Below are positions 1 through 6,544 of a DNA stretch of 28,627 nt, piece after piece. The first letter of the stretch is position 1. Each line of letters begins with the position of its first letter. Made by a program: the position numbers and the translations under genes. Below the pieces are notes generated by a model. It did not search any database, was not told the DNA's origin, and saw nothing but the letters and a program-made list of their open reading frames with translations. The DNA comes from a virus, in the IMG/VR virus record IMGVR_UViG_3300037054_000174, positions 1 to 28,627 of that record. One strand, written 5' to 3'.

Positions 1-708
1 CATCTGATCAGCCGGCGATAATGCAATGACCGCCAATTCATCAGGACTCGTCACCAAATGAATTTCATCGCTGTGATAGTTGCCAATCAAATCAACATCG
101 ATGGTCGGGTAGAATTTTATGGTGCGGCTGTCTTTTTTCAAAGCCAGCGGGTGTGGCATCCATGTCCGGCACACGGCATTGTCGCCGTTCTGGAAATAGA
201 CCCTAGACAGTTGTGTGGATCGCCCGCTCGGCCACATGCATTCGTTGGTGATGGGGTGACGCCGCCGCCAGCCCCATTCCGACAACTGCCGACCTGTCGG
301 CCTTAGCGGCAAAACCTGCGCATCCAAAACGCGGGGGGCGTCGCAGCAGATTAGTTTTTTTCCAGCATCGAAGCGGGCCGCACATGCTGCAAAGGCTTCT
401 GCCGACACGACCATGTCGGCTGTCAAAAGCACCACAATGTCGCCTTCGCCTGCAATACGCAGCGCCTCGTGGTGCGCGCGCGACATAGCGTTAAACCACT
501 GATATCCGGCCGCCAATTCTCTGAATTCTATGGGCAACACTTTACTGTGGGCGCCGTGAAATGCGTTACGATTGTCGGTGTGGATGATTAGCCGAATTTC
601 ATCGCTGATCATGCCAGCGGCCACACGCAGCATCGGAATTGAAGCCGCCATAAAGACTTCGACGCATCGTTCGCCCCACACCGGAACCGAGATCAGCCAA
701 CTTCTCAT
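1..708 (-). CDS. Glycosyltransferase-like protein, 3' end cut by window edge
   Basis: The reading frame is open from an ATG at 708 to base 1 (236 codons) with no stop, so the C-terminus lies outside the window. A TAG stands directly before the ATG, which fixes this as the earliest possible start. The N-terminus (LISVPVWGERCVEVF) and the later stretches HTDNRNAF, VVLLTADMVVS, KLICCDAPRVLD, PHPLALK and PTIDVDLIGN resemble a family of putative glycosyltransferases that I associate with rhizobial genomes and prophages. The TADM segment could be a DxD-like nucleotide-sugar/metal site, but that is inference. It starts 20 bases after the MptE-like gene in the same operon, so a shared role in surface or virion decoration is plausible. 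Family assignment by eye only. Confidence 0.6.
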   Translation of the reverse strand, partial: MRSWLISVPVWGERCVEVFMAASIPMLRVAAGMISDEIRLIIHTDNRNAFHGAHSKVLPIEFRELAAGYQWFNAMSRAHHEALRIAGEGDIVVLLTADMVVSAEAFAACAARFDAGKKLICCDAPRVLDAQVLPLRPTGRQLSEWGWRRRHPITNECMWPSGRSTQLSRVYFQNGDNAVCRTWMPHPLALKKDSRTIKFYPTIDVDLIGNYHSDEIHLVTSPDELAVIALSPADQM

Positions 709-727
709 CTACCGCCCCGCCACAAAT

Positions 728-1393
728 TCATATCGTCAATGCCTGTTCGGGCGACATTTTCGGAAAACATTCGATGGCGCTGCGCGGACTAGCGTTGATC
801 ACTTCAATGCCGAGATCGCGGCATTGCGTGGCGGCGGCGTCAAAGGCTTTTGCCCATGTCGACCAGTTCTGATCCTTGACCACGTGCCAAGGATAGGCGT
901 CGTGATAATGATGGTGCCCGTCGATCACCCCGTAGTCGTAGCCCAGCAGCACAATTCGTTTCGCGCGCTTGAGCACCGCCAAATTCAGCGCCGAATAGCC
1001 CGACGTCGAGCCTCGTCGCAGTGTTGTTGGTCGAACCGATAGTCCAGGTTTGAATTCATCCAGCAGATTGATCGCGCCCGGCACAGGATCGAGGATGCGC
1101 CAGAACACGTTGCCCAAACAAAGATAGAGCTGAGTGGTCTTGGCGAATTCCGTGATCTCAACACGGCGTTCTTTGACGAAGCGATGATCAACCGACACGC
1201 CAGCCGCGACCGGAAGCGATAACATGCTCTGATTGACGCCGCAGAGATGACCGAGGCCGCACAGACGCTTGAGATCGAAACCCAACAAAGACGCACCGCC
1301 GCCGATCAGAAAAACCGTCTTGTCACTCCACCAGGGCGCTGTGACTTCGCCGAATTCCGGCGGCGGCTTGAATGGTACGATGGTCGCAGTCAC
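728..1393 (-). CDS. MptE-like (DUF115-type) Rossmann-fold protein
   Basis: 221 residues from a GTG start. The N-terminal part has a Rossmann-type glycine loop (FLIGGGASLLGFDLKRL, about residues 29-45). The middle has RGSTSGYSALNLAVLKRAKRIVLLGYDYG, and the C-terminus has VINASPRSAIECFPKM; both resemble the 6-hydroxymethylpterin pyrophosphokinase MptE-like/DUF115 family, which also occurs next to glycosyltransferases in surface-glycan and flagellin-modification loci. The reaction here is unknown. No good Shine-Dalgarno sequence is visible. The start lies 3 bases after the ParA-like stop, and both codons fall inside a 9-bp hairpin (1392-1412), so translation is probably coupled. A glycosyltransferase-like gene follows. 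The family call is moderately secure; the role is not. Confidence 0.65.
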   Translation of the reverse strand: MTATIVPFKPPPEFGEVTAPWWSDKTVFLIGGGASLLGFDLKRLCGLGHLCGVNQSMLSLPVAAGVSVDHRFVKERRVEITEFAKTTQLYLCLGNVFWRILDPVPGAINLLDEFKPGLSVRPTTLRRGSTSGYSALNLAVLKRAKRIVLLGYDYGVIDGHHHYHDAYPWHVVKDQNWSTWAKAFDAAATQCRDLGIEVINASPRSAIECFPKMSPEQALTI

Positions 1394-1412
1394 TGATCAC
1401 GCGGTGATCAGT
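1392..1412 (-). other. Hairpin spanning ParA-like stop and MptE-like start
   Basis: Perfect 9-bp inverted repeat ACTGATCAC / GTGATCAGT around a 3-base centre (1401-1403). It covers the stop codon of the ParA-like gene (1397-1399) and the GTG start of the next gene (1391-1393). No U-tract follows on the minus strand, so it is more likely a translational-coupling or RNA-stability structure than a terminator. Confidence 0.5.
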
Positions 1413-2104
1413 TTATTGATGCCGACGCGGTCGAATTCCTTCCACACCGTCTCCAGCCAGGTCTTGACGCCGCCGCGCAGCATGCGCGATTGCGGGCCGG
1501 CCGGATGCTTGTCGCCGCAGAAGGTCGCGAATGAGCCGCCGAGCTTTTGCAGTGTCTCGCAGGCGATCTCGCTGAGCTGCGGTACGTCGATGGTGACGTT
1601 GGCCATCTGTTGCCATTCCGCGCGCGGCGCGCCCTGATCCCATTCGAAATATTGCGTCTGGTTAATGTGATTCTTGACGATGAAGTGGTGCGCGGCGCCG
1701 CCGCCGATGCGCTTCGCCGCCTGTGCCACTTCGGCGATCGACGACATGGTCGGGCCGAGCACATGCAACAAGATGAGCTGCATCTTGTTCGCCTTGATCT
1801 CGTCCAACAGCTTGCCGTCCTCGAGCGCCTGCAGCGTGCTCGACAACAGACCGCCGCGCAGATCTAGCACGGTCACGGCATCACTGCCGATGCCGTCGAA
1901 CACCTTCATCTGATCCTGCACGCGGCTGATATCGACCACTTCCGCGTCGGACGCGAAGCGCTTGAGATCGCCGGCCGGGCATTCCGCGTCGAAGGTGCGA
2001 ATGCGGATATTGCGCTCTGCGAGATAATCGAGCAACGCGCGGGTTATCGTGGTCTTGCCGACGCCGCCCTTGTCGGCGCCAACGATGATGATGCTGGGAA
2101 TCAT
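1397..2104 (-). CDS. ParA/MipZ-like P-loop ATPase in the head operon
   Basis: 235 residues from the ATG at 2104. The deviant Walker A motif KGGVGKTT (residues 12-19) that defines ParA/MinD/MipZ-type ATPases directly follows a hydrophobic strand (SIIIVGAD). FDAECPAGD matches the A' region and VTVLDLRGG the Walker B region. Start choice: GGAG lies 7 bases before 2104. The frame stays open up to an ATG at 2254, which would add 50 proline- and arginine-rich residues, but no ribosome site is visible there and a hairpin (2269-2294) sits just upstream. Codons of the first part of that extension look coding-like, so the longer start cannot be excluded. ParA proteins usually segregate plasmids or position cell-division proteins; in a capsid operon the role is unknown. 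No ParB gene is adjacent, though three ParB-fold proteins occur elsewhere in the window. Confidence 0.8.
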   Translation of the reverse strand: MIPSIIIVGADKGGVGKTTITRALLDYLAERNIRIRTFDAECPAGDLKRFASDAEVVDISRVQDQMKVFDGIGSDAVTVLDLRGGLLSSTLQALEDGKLLDEIKANKMQLILLHVLGPTMSSIAEVAQAAKRIGGGAAHHFIVKNHINQTQYFEWDQGAPRAEWQQMANVTIDVPQLSEIACETLQKLGGSFATFCGDKHPAGPQSRMLRGGVKTWLETVWKEFDRVGINKLITA

Positions 2105-2268
2105 ACAACCAGCTCCTATGGATTGATTGAGAATTTTTGGGCGCGGATCATCGCGCGGGATTTCGTGCGGCTTGGCCGGCGGCGGTTGACGCGCGGGCGT
2201 GACCGACCTGAAAGGGCGCTTGGCATCGTCTTCAAAGAGAAGTTTGACGGCCATAGGAATGCATCAAA

Positions 2269-2294
2269 TTCCGTCCGACCGAAGCCGGACGGAA
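2269..2294 (-). terminator. Hairpin after small head gene, possible attenuator
   Basis: Perfect 9-bp stem TTCCGTCCG / CGGACGGAA with an 8-base loop, in the gap between the 106-residue gene and the ParA-like gene. On the minus strand only three U residues follow the stem, so termination is probably weak or partial. Confidence 0.45.
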
Positions 2295-2328
2295 ATATCG
2301 ATTGAACGCTGTAGAATTTGAGCGATGA

Positions 2329-2649
2329 TCAGGCTGCCTTGACCTGCGTATTGTTGCCGATCTCTTTTACGTGGGAGCCTTCGGCCAGAGGCTGAACGGC
2401 CTTGGTCGGGTCGATCAAAAATCCGCGCTCGCGGAGCGATTTGATTTCATCTTCGGTCAATTCGAGTTCGGCGCCTTCGCCGTATTCCAACATCTCGTGG
2501 CTCATCATCGCTTTGCCGTTATCGGGATGAGTGTAGGCAAGCTTTCGTTTGGTTGGGTGCGGCACCATGATGGTGCGGCCACGGGCTACGATTCCCTTGG
2601 CCATTTTCTCTTTCAGCGGCAAGCCGCCCTTCGCGTTCTCGTCAGGCAT
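2329..2649 (-). CDS. Small phage protein in the lambda FI position
   Basis: 106 residues, preceded by a good GGAGAG ribosome site 5 bases upstream of the ATG. It follows the major capsid gene, the slot that gpFI holds in lambda. The C-terminal half (LELTEDEIKSLRERGFLIDP) resembles the short 'exceeds threshold, then rGfl' ending seen in many small head-tail proteins, but I do not recognise a named family. The N-terminal half is basic (KEKMAKGIVARGRTIMVPHP). It is bounded by hairpins at 2690-2727 and 2269-2294, so it may be made from its own processed mRNA. A head-completion or DNA-packaging accessory role is inferred from position only. Confidence 0.6.
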   Translation of the reverse strand: MPDENAKGGLPLKEKMAKGIVARGRTIMVPHPTKRKLAYTHPDNGKAMMSHEMLEYGEGAELELTEDEIKSLRERGFLIDPTKAVQPLAEGSHVKEIGNNTQVKAA

Positions 2650-2689
2650 TGCACTCTCCAGTTACAGTGTGAAAAAATCTACGGACGTG

Positions 2690-2727
2690 ATCTCTAGGGC
2701 TCGCCCGCGTGAGCGAGCCCTAGAGAT
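2690..2727 (-). terminator. Strong hairpin terminator after major capsid gene
   Basis: Perfect 15-bp stem: ATCTCTAGGGCTCGC at 2690-2704 pairs with 2713-2727 around an 8-base loop. It begins 7 bases after the capsid stop codon on the minus strand. A run of six U residues follows, displaced about 10 bases from the stem, so it could terminate partly or protect the 3' end of the capsid message. Confidence 0.7.
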
Positions 2728-2733
2728 AATTCA

Positions 2734-3825
2734 TTAGGTGAACACAGCGGTGCAAACGCTCGCCGCAAAGGCCGCATTGACGCGCGACGGGATCACGATC
2801 GGCGCCGATTGCATCATGAGATAACGCTGCGCGGGATCCTGTTCGACCCAAGTCTTGGGCGCGTAGGCCATCGGCCCATAATTGAACGCCGGGTCCATGA
2901 TCTGCGCGAAGGCCTGCGTCCCCATCATGTCGGGACCGCACATGACAATCATGCCGTCCGTGAGCATCGGGTATTCCTTGTCGGCAGTGCCACCTTCGGT
3001 GCCACTGTCGACATACCAATCGTTGTAGAGCCACAGATCGTATTGGCCCCAACGTCCCTTGTAGACGGCGCCCTTGGTGATCTCGGCGCCGACATTGATG
3101 GAATTGCCGAAATCGCCAAGCTTGGGATAGTAGATCGCGCCTTTGAGCAGCGGATCGCCGATGAAGCCTTCCCATGACGAAGTGGTGAACACGATATCCG
3201 TCACCGTTGCGCCGGATTTCTTGAGGATCTGACGTTGCCAGGCCTCGATGTTGAGCGTCGGGGTTGCCGTGCCGTTGGCGACATAGGTCGGCGTCCAGCA
3301 CGCGGTCGACGTCAGCGCGACCGTCAGAGTCGCATCGCGGCCGAAATCGATCAGCGAGCTTGGGAAGCCATCGCCGGTGATGGTGACGGTTCCGTTCGCC
3401 AGCACTTGGGCCGCCATCCATTCGAGACGGCGGTTGAGCATGTCGACCTGGTCGGCCATCTCGAAGGCGAGATTCGCCATCTCGCGTTCGGCGCCGCTCA
3501 TGTCGCCGCCGATGCGTTCGCCGATCATGCGTCGGACCGGCTTGCGCAGATCGGGCGCTCGCTTGTCCTTGATGTAGGCGGGCTTGAACGTGTTGGTCTG
3601 AATGCGGCGCTGCTCGACCAGTTTGCCTTCCACGAGCGGGGAGACAAAGGGCGAGAGACGACGCTTGCCGACGTCCACGTCAATCGAGACGAATTCGGAA
3701 TCGGCGGTGACAACCGTCGGGAAGAATTTCTTGAGCAAGAAATTCTGCGACGTCTTGAGGTTCGGGACAACCTGCACCAAAGTATTGGTGTCATAGATCA
3801 GGTTCCCGCCGGGAGTTGCAGCCAT
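2734..3825 (-). CDS. Major capsid protein, lambda GpE family
   Basis: 363 residues, close to the usual length (about 340) of lambda gpE-type capsid proteins. GGAGAT lies 6 bases before the ATG. Features typical of this family are an N-terminal segment with KKFFPTVVTADSEFVSIDVDVGKRRLSPFV, the PAYIKDKRAPDLRKP segment, and late motifs TDGMIVMCGPDM and the C-terminal SAPIVIPSRVNAAFAASV. It forms the icosahedral shell. The order protease, scaffold-position protein, decoration protein, capsid matches lambda C, Nu3, D, E. It is flanked by hairpins on both sides (3867-3893 and 2690-2727), consistent with a separately stabilised high-yield message. Confidence 0.92.
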   Translation of the reverse strand: MAATPGGNLIYDTNTLVQVVPNLKTSQNFLLKKFFPTVVTADSEFVSIDVDVGKRRLSPFVSPLVEGKLVEQRRIQTNTFKPAYIKDKRAPDLRKPVRRMIGERIGGDMSGAEREMANLAFEMADQVDMLNRRLEWMAAQVLANGTVTITGDGFPSSLIDFGRDATLTVALTSTACWTPTYVANGTATPTLNIEAWQRQILKKSGATVTDIVFTTSSWEGFIGDPLLKGAIYYPKLGDFGNSINVGAEITKGAVYKGRWGQYDLWLYNDWYVDSGTEGGTADKEYPMLTDGMIVMCGPDMMGTQAFAQIMDPAFNYGPMAYAPKTWVEQDPAQRYLMMQSAPIVIPSRVNAAFAASVCTAVFT

Positions 3826-3866
3826 GGATTATCTCCGTGAGAGATTTGAAAAGAGTGAAGCCCCAA

Positions 3867-3893
3867 GCCATCGCCGCGTAGGGCGGCGATGGC
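3867..3893 (-). terminator. Hairpin between decoration and capsid genes
   Basis: Perfect 11-bp stem GCCATCGCCGC / GCGGCGATGGC with a 5-base loop (GTAGG). On the minus strand it is followed by a pyrimidine-rich stretch (CTTCACTCTTTTC). It is probably a partial terminator or mRNA 3' stabiliser for the decoration-protein message. Confidence 0.55.
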
Positions 3894-3917
3894 CTCAAGG
3901 GCGGCGGAAGCCTGTGA

Positions 3918-4958
3918 TCAGCTCGGATCGTCGGCGGAGACAACGTTCTTGATGAAGATCCCCTTGCCAGCGAATGCGGCTTTGACGGCCGCAAGACTGA
4001 GGCTGGGATCGATATTCAGGACGTTGCCGTTGAATTCACCCATCAGATACACGCCGGCGCTCACATTGCCGGAAGTCGGGTCGGTCTGATCGGCCAGAAT
4101 CGCGGAAGGCACCTCGCTGCCGTCGACCGCACCAGCGGTCGCGAGTTTGTAGAGGCCGGGCGATTGCGGCGACGCCAGAAACACAAACTGATCGGGAACG
4201 GTCGCGGCATCGCAAGCCGTGCCGGATGCAGTGATCGTGAAATTGATCTGTGCATCCTGGAACGGCGTGCCGAACGTCGCGATACCGATCTCTTCGCCGT
4301 TCGGATCGACGACTTGCGCGGTCGTGGCCGTGAGACAGGTTGCCACGTAATTGCCAGCCTGAACCTTGTTGCCGGCCGTCATGGCACTGAGCGTCGCGCC
4401 GCCGACGTTATTGACGCCACCGGAGAGAGTCGAGCCTGACAGCGTGAACGCGGTCGAGTTCGAAGTCGCCAGCGTCAACGCATTGCCGACGGTCGAACCG
4501 ACCACAACGGAGGTCGCCGTGATGACCGCCCCCGACAGCGAATAGGTCATCTTGGAGATGTTGGCGTTGGTCGAATTCTGCAGGAACGCCAAGAGAGCCT
4601 GGGCGGTCGCGGCCGCGGTCGCACCGATATTGACCGTGTTGGCCGGTGGTGCCGTATCGAATACCGCGGCCTGGAACGTGACTACGGTTCCCTGAATGGT
4701 CAGGGTATCGCCAGCCGTCGGATTGACCGCGACGGCGATCGACCCGCTCGCGAAGCCCTTGCCGGCAGTGCCGACAACGCTGCCGAATTTCGTCAGACCC
4801 ATCACACTACCGCGCGGCAAAGCCGCGCTGCCGGTGACGGTGCCGACATCGCTGACGAGCTTGAGACTGCCCGCGATCAGTTGATCGGGGATGAAGGTTT
4901 CGGCGGAAACGCTCGGCTGTTGAGCATTGTCACCGATCGTGCTGGGATTGAGAGCCAT
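3918..4958 (-). CDS. Head decoration protein, gpD-like, with inserted domain
   Basis: 346 residues; AAGGGG lies 8 bases before the ATG. The N-terminus (about 1-70: ETFIPDQLIAGSLKLVSD, LPRGSVMG) and C-terminus (about 280-346: EVPSAILADQTDPTSG, VYLMGEFN, NIDPSLSLAAVKAAFAGKGI) match lambda gpD-family decoration proteins, which sit as trimers on expanded heads and stabilise them. Lambda gpD is only about 110 residues. The extra material is at about residues 73-190, a Thr/Ser/Ala/Gly-rich beta-type segment with NPTAGDTLTIQGTVVTF, then an alpha-helical IGATAAATAQALLAFLQ, reminiscent of small domains inserted in phage and flagellar surface proteins. It may display a surface-binding module on the capsid. 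No cysteine-based or enzymatic motif is evident in the insertion. Confidence 0.85.
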   Translation of the reverse strand: MALNPSTIGDNAQQPSVSAETFIPDQLIAGSLKLVSDVGTVTGSAALPRGSVMGLTKFGSVVGTAGKGFASGSIAVAVNPTAGDTLTIQGTVVTFQAAVFDTAPPANTVNIGATAAATAQALLAFLQNSTNANISKMTYSLSGAVITATSVVVGSTVGNALTLATSNSTAFTLSGSTLSGGVNNVGGATLSAMTAGNKVQAGNYVATCLTATTAQVVDPNGEEIGIATFGTPFQDAQINFTITASGTACDAATVPDQFVFLASPQSPGLYKLATAGAVDGSEVPSAILADQTDPTSGNVSAGVYLMGEFNGNVLNIDPSLSLAAVKAAFAGKGIFIKNVVSADDPS

Positions 4959-5001
4959 TGCGGCGCCCCTTTCGGTTGATGATGTTGAGGAAATTCAGTC
5001 C

Positions 5002-5024
5002 GTAATCGCGGAACCCGCGATTAC
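5002..5024 (-). other. Hairpin over the scaffold-gene stop codon
   Basis: Perfect 10-bp stem GTAATCGCGG / CCGCGATTAC with a 3-base loop. It overlaps the TAA stop (5021-5023) of the scaffold-position gene and lies upstream of the decoration gene. There is no U-tract on the minus strand, so a stability or processing role is more likely than termination. Confidence 0.5.
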
Positions 5025-5695
5025 TTTTCGCCGCGACGCTTCTTGTCGGCAGCGACGATCATTTGAGCAAGATTGCCGGCCGGCTTCTGGTCGCCGTCGC
5101 CGGCGCCGATCTCCGGCTGTCGCTCATTCGACATGCGATCACGCAGCGCGTCTTTGCGGGGCTCCGCAGCCGATGCGGCGGGTCCGACCGCGTGCAGCAT
5201 CGAGATCGCTTCGCTGCGTGACAGCTCGGTCTTGGTCGCAAGCCTGGCCGCCGCCTCCGGGTTGGCCAACCCGGCATCCGACGTCATGATCGAGAGAATG
5301 CGCCCACGTTCGCGCGCGCGGGCTTGCCGCAACTTCGCGTTGGCTTTGTCTTCCTCGTCGCTCTCGTCGTCGCCGTCTTCCGACTTCGGCTTGTCCTTGT
5401 CGTCCTCGGACTTCGGCTTGTCCTTGTCGTCGTCTTCCGACTTCGGCTTGTCCTTGTCGTCCTCGGACTTCGGCTTGTCCTTGTCGTCCTCGGACTTCGG
5501 CTTGTCCTTGTCGTCCTCGGACTTCGGCTTGTCCTTGTCGTCGTCTTCCGACTTGGGCTTGTCCTTGTCGTCTTCCGACTTCGGCTTGTCCTTGTCGTCG
5601 TCCTCGGCTTTGTTGCCCTTCACGGAATTCTTGGCGAGATGGGCAAACGGTGACGCTGCAGGAATTTTTGGAACGCTCGAAGTTGTTGCGCTCAT
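5021..5695 (-). CDS. Putative scaffold/capsid-assembly protein with charged repeats
   Basis: 224 residues from the ATG at 5695, which has GGAGAA 7 bases upstream. A GTG at 5710 overlaps that ribosome site and is the less likely start. Residues 1-31 look like a short head-binding leader. Residues 32-106 are eight copies of DDKDKPKSE (two or three leading D). An acidic linker follows, then a helical Ala/Arg/Glu-rich C-terminal third (LATKTELSRSEAISMLHAVG; ends DKKRRGEK). It lies between the S49 protease and the decoration protein, where lambda encodes the Nu3 scaffold, and its charge and low complexity suit a protein degraded by the protease during head maturation. That role is inferred from position; I see no family motif. 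Confidence 0.65.
   Translation of the reverse strand: MSATTSSVPKIPAASPFAHLAKNSVKGNKAEDDDKDKPKSEDDKDKPKSEDDDKDKPKSEDDKDKPKSEDDKDKPKSEDDKDKPKSEDDDKDKPKSEDDKDKPKSEDGDDESDEEDKANAKLRQARARERGRILSIMTSDAGLANPEAAARLATKTELSRSEAISMLHAVGPAASAAEPRKDALRDRMSNERQPEIGAGDGDQKPAGNLAQMIVAADKKRRGEK
5378..5602 (-). repeat. In-frame coding tandem repeat, 27-30 bp unit, eight copies
   Basis: Eight near-identical units encode DDKDKPKSE. Units are 27 bp, or 30 bp when an extra GAC is present, so copy-number changes never break the frame. Several neighbouring units are identical at the DNA level, which points to recent expansion by slippage or unequal recombination. Confidence 0.9.
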
Positions 5696-5725
5696 TGACG
5701 TGTTCTCCACAGTTTGAAGGTGAAT

Positions 5726-6544
5726 TTAGGAAATCTCTTCGATGAGACTGAGGAAGGCTTCATCAGGCGCCATGACGCCGTCTGCGAGCCCCTGGGCGAC
5801 GCCGGCGGCACCGAGAAAGCATCCCGCCTCAGTCGCTTTTACTTTCTCCGCGGCGATGCCGCGGTTACGCGCTACGAGCTCGACGAACATCTCGCCCATG
5901 ATGTCGATGTCTTTTTGGAATCGGGCGCGGGCCTCTTCCGACAACGGCGTTGTCGGATAGGAATCGCTTTTGTAATTGCCGTATTGGATCGTCGTCACCT
6001 TGATGCCGAATTCCTCAAGTGCCTTGGTGATATCGACGTGCATGGTGATAACACCAACGGACCCGGTCCCACCCGTGCGCGGGACGACAATCTTGTCCGC
6101 CGCACTCGCGAGCGCATAAGCCGCCGAGAACGCGTATTCGTCGAGAATGGCGACGATCGGTTTCAGATCGCGCATCTTGTAGATTTTCTCGGCGAGATCA
6201 AAGCAGCCGGCGACTTCGCCGCCAGGCGAATTCACATGCATGGCGATGGCACGGACTTCCGGGTCATTCACGGCCGCGACAAACATTCGATCGATGCTGG
6301 CGTAATCCGTTTCGTCCCAGCCCCACCCTGTATAGCCATGCACAAGAACGCCCTTGACCGGCACGATGGCGATGCCGTCGACGAGATCGTAAGGGCGCTG
6401 CGCTGATTGTGTGATCGTATCCAGCACCGCCGCATCGAGCATTCGAACACGTGGCGCATCGCGCAGCATGTCCAACACTGGCGCGACGTGACCGGGCCAC
6501 AAAGCAAGCGGCGAGTTGTAGAAGCGATCAAGCAATGCCGTCAT
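5726..6544 (-). CDS. S49-family head maturation protease (SppA/lambda C-like)
   Basis: 272 residues from the ATG at 6544, which overlaps the portal stop as ATGA. The frame extends upstream to 6694, but that part lies in the portal gene and is not credible. Motifs of S49 serine peptidases are present: NSPGGE (105-110, oxyanion region), DEYAFSAAYALAS with the likely nucleophile Ser140, and GNYKSD with the likely catalytic Lys192, the serine/lysine dyad arrangement of SppA-type enzymes. In lambda-like phages this enzyme cleaves portal and scaffold inside the prohead. It sits between portal and scaffold-position genes as expected. The single-domain size is usual for phage members. Confidence 0.92.
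   Translation of the reverse strand: MTALLDRFYNSPLALWPGHVAPVLDMLRDAPRVRMLDAAVLDTITQSAQRPYDLVDGIAIVPVKGVLVHGYTGWGWDETDYASIDRMFVAAVNDPEVRAIAMHVNSPGGEVAGCFDLAEKIYKMRDLKPIVAILDEYAFSAAYALASAADKIVVPRTGGTGSVGVITMHVDITKALEEFGIKVTTIQYGNYKSDSYPTTPLSEEARARFQKDIDIMGEMFVELVARNRGIAAEKVKATEAGCFLGAAGVAQGLADGVMAPDEAFLSLIEEIS

Noticed and set aside
2105-2254. 50-codon N-terminal extension of the ParA-like gene
   Set aside because: Codons look partly coding-like, but there is no ribosome site at 2254, a hairpin stands just upstream, and a strong site serves the ATG at 2104. Kept as an alternative start only.
5378-5602. Regularly spaced repeat that could be taken for a CRISPR array
   Set aside because: Repeats are contiguous, with no unique spacers, and fall in frame within a coding sequence.
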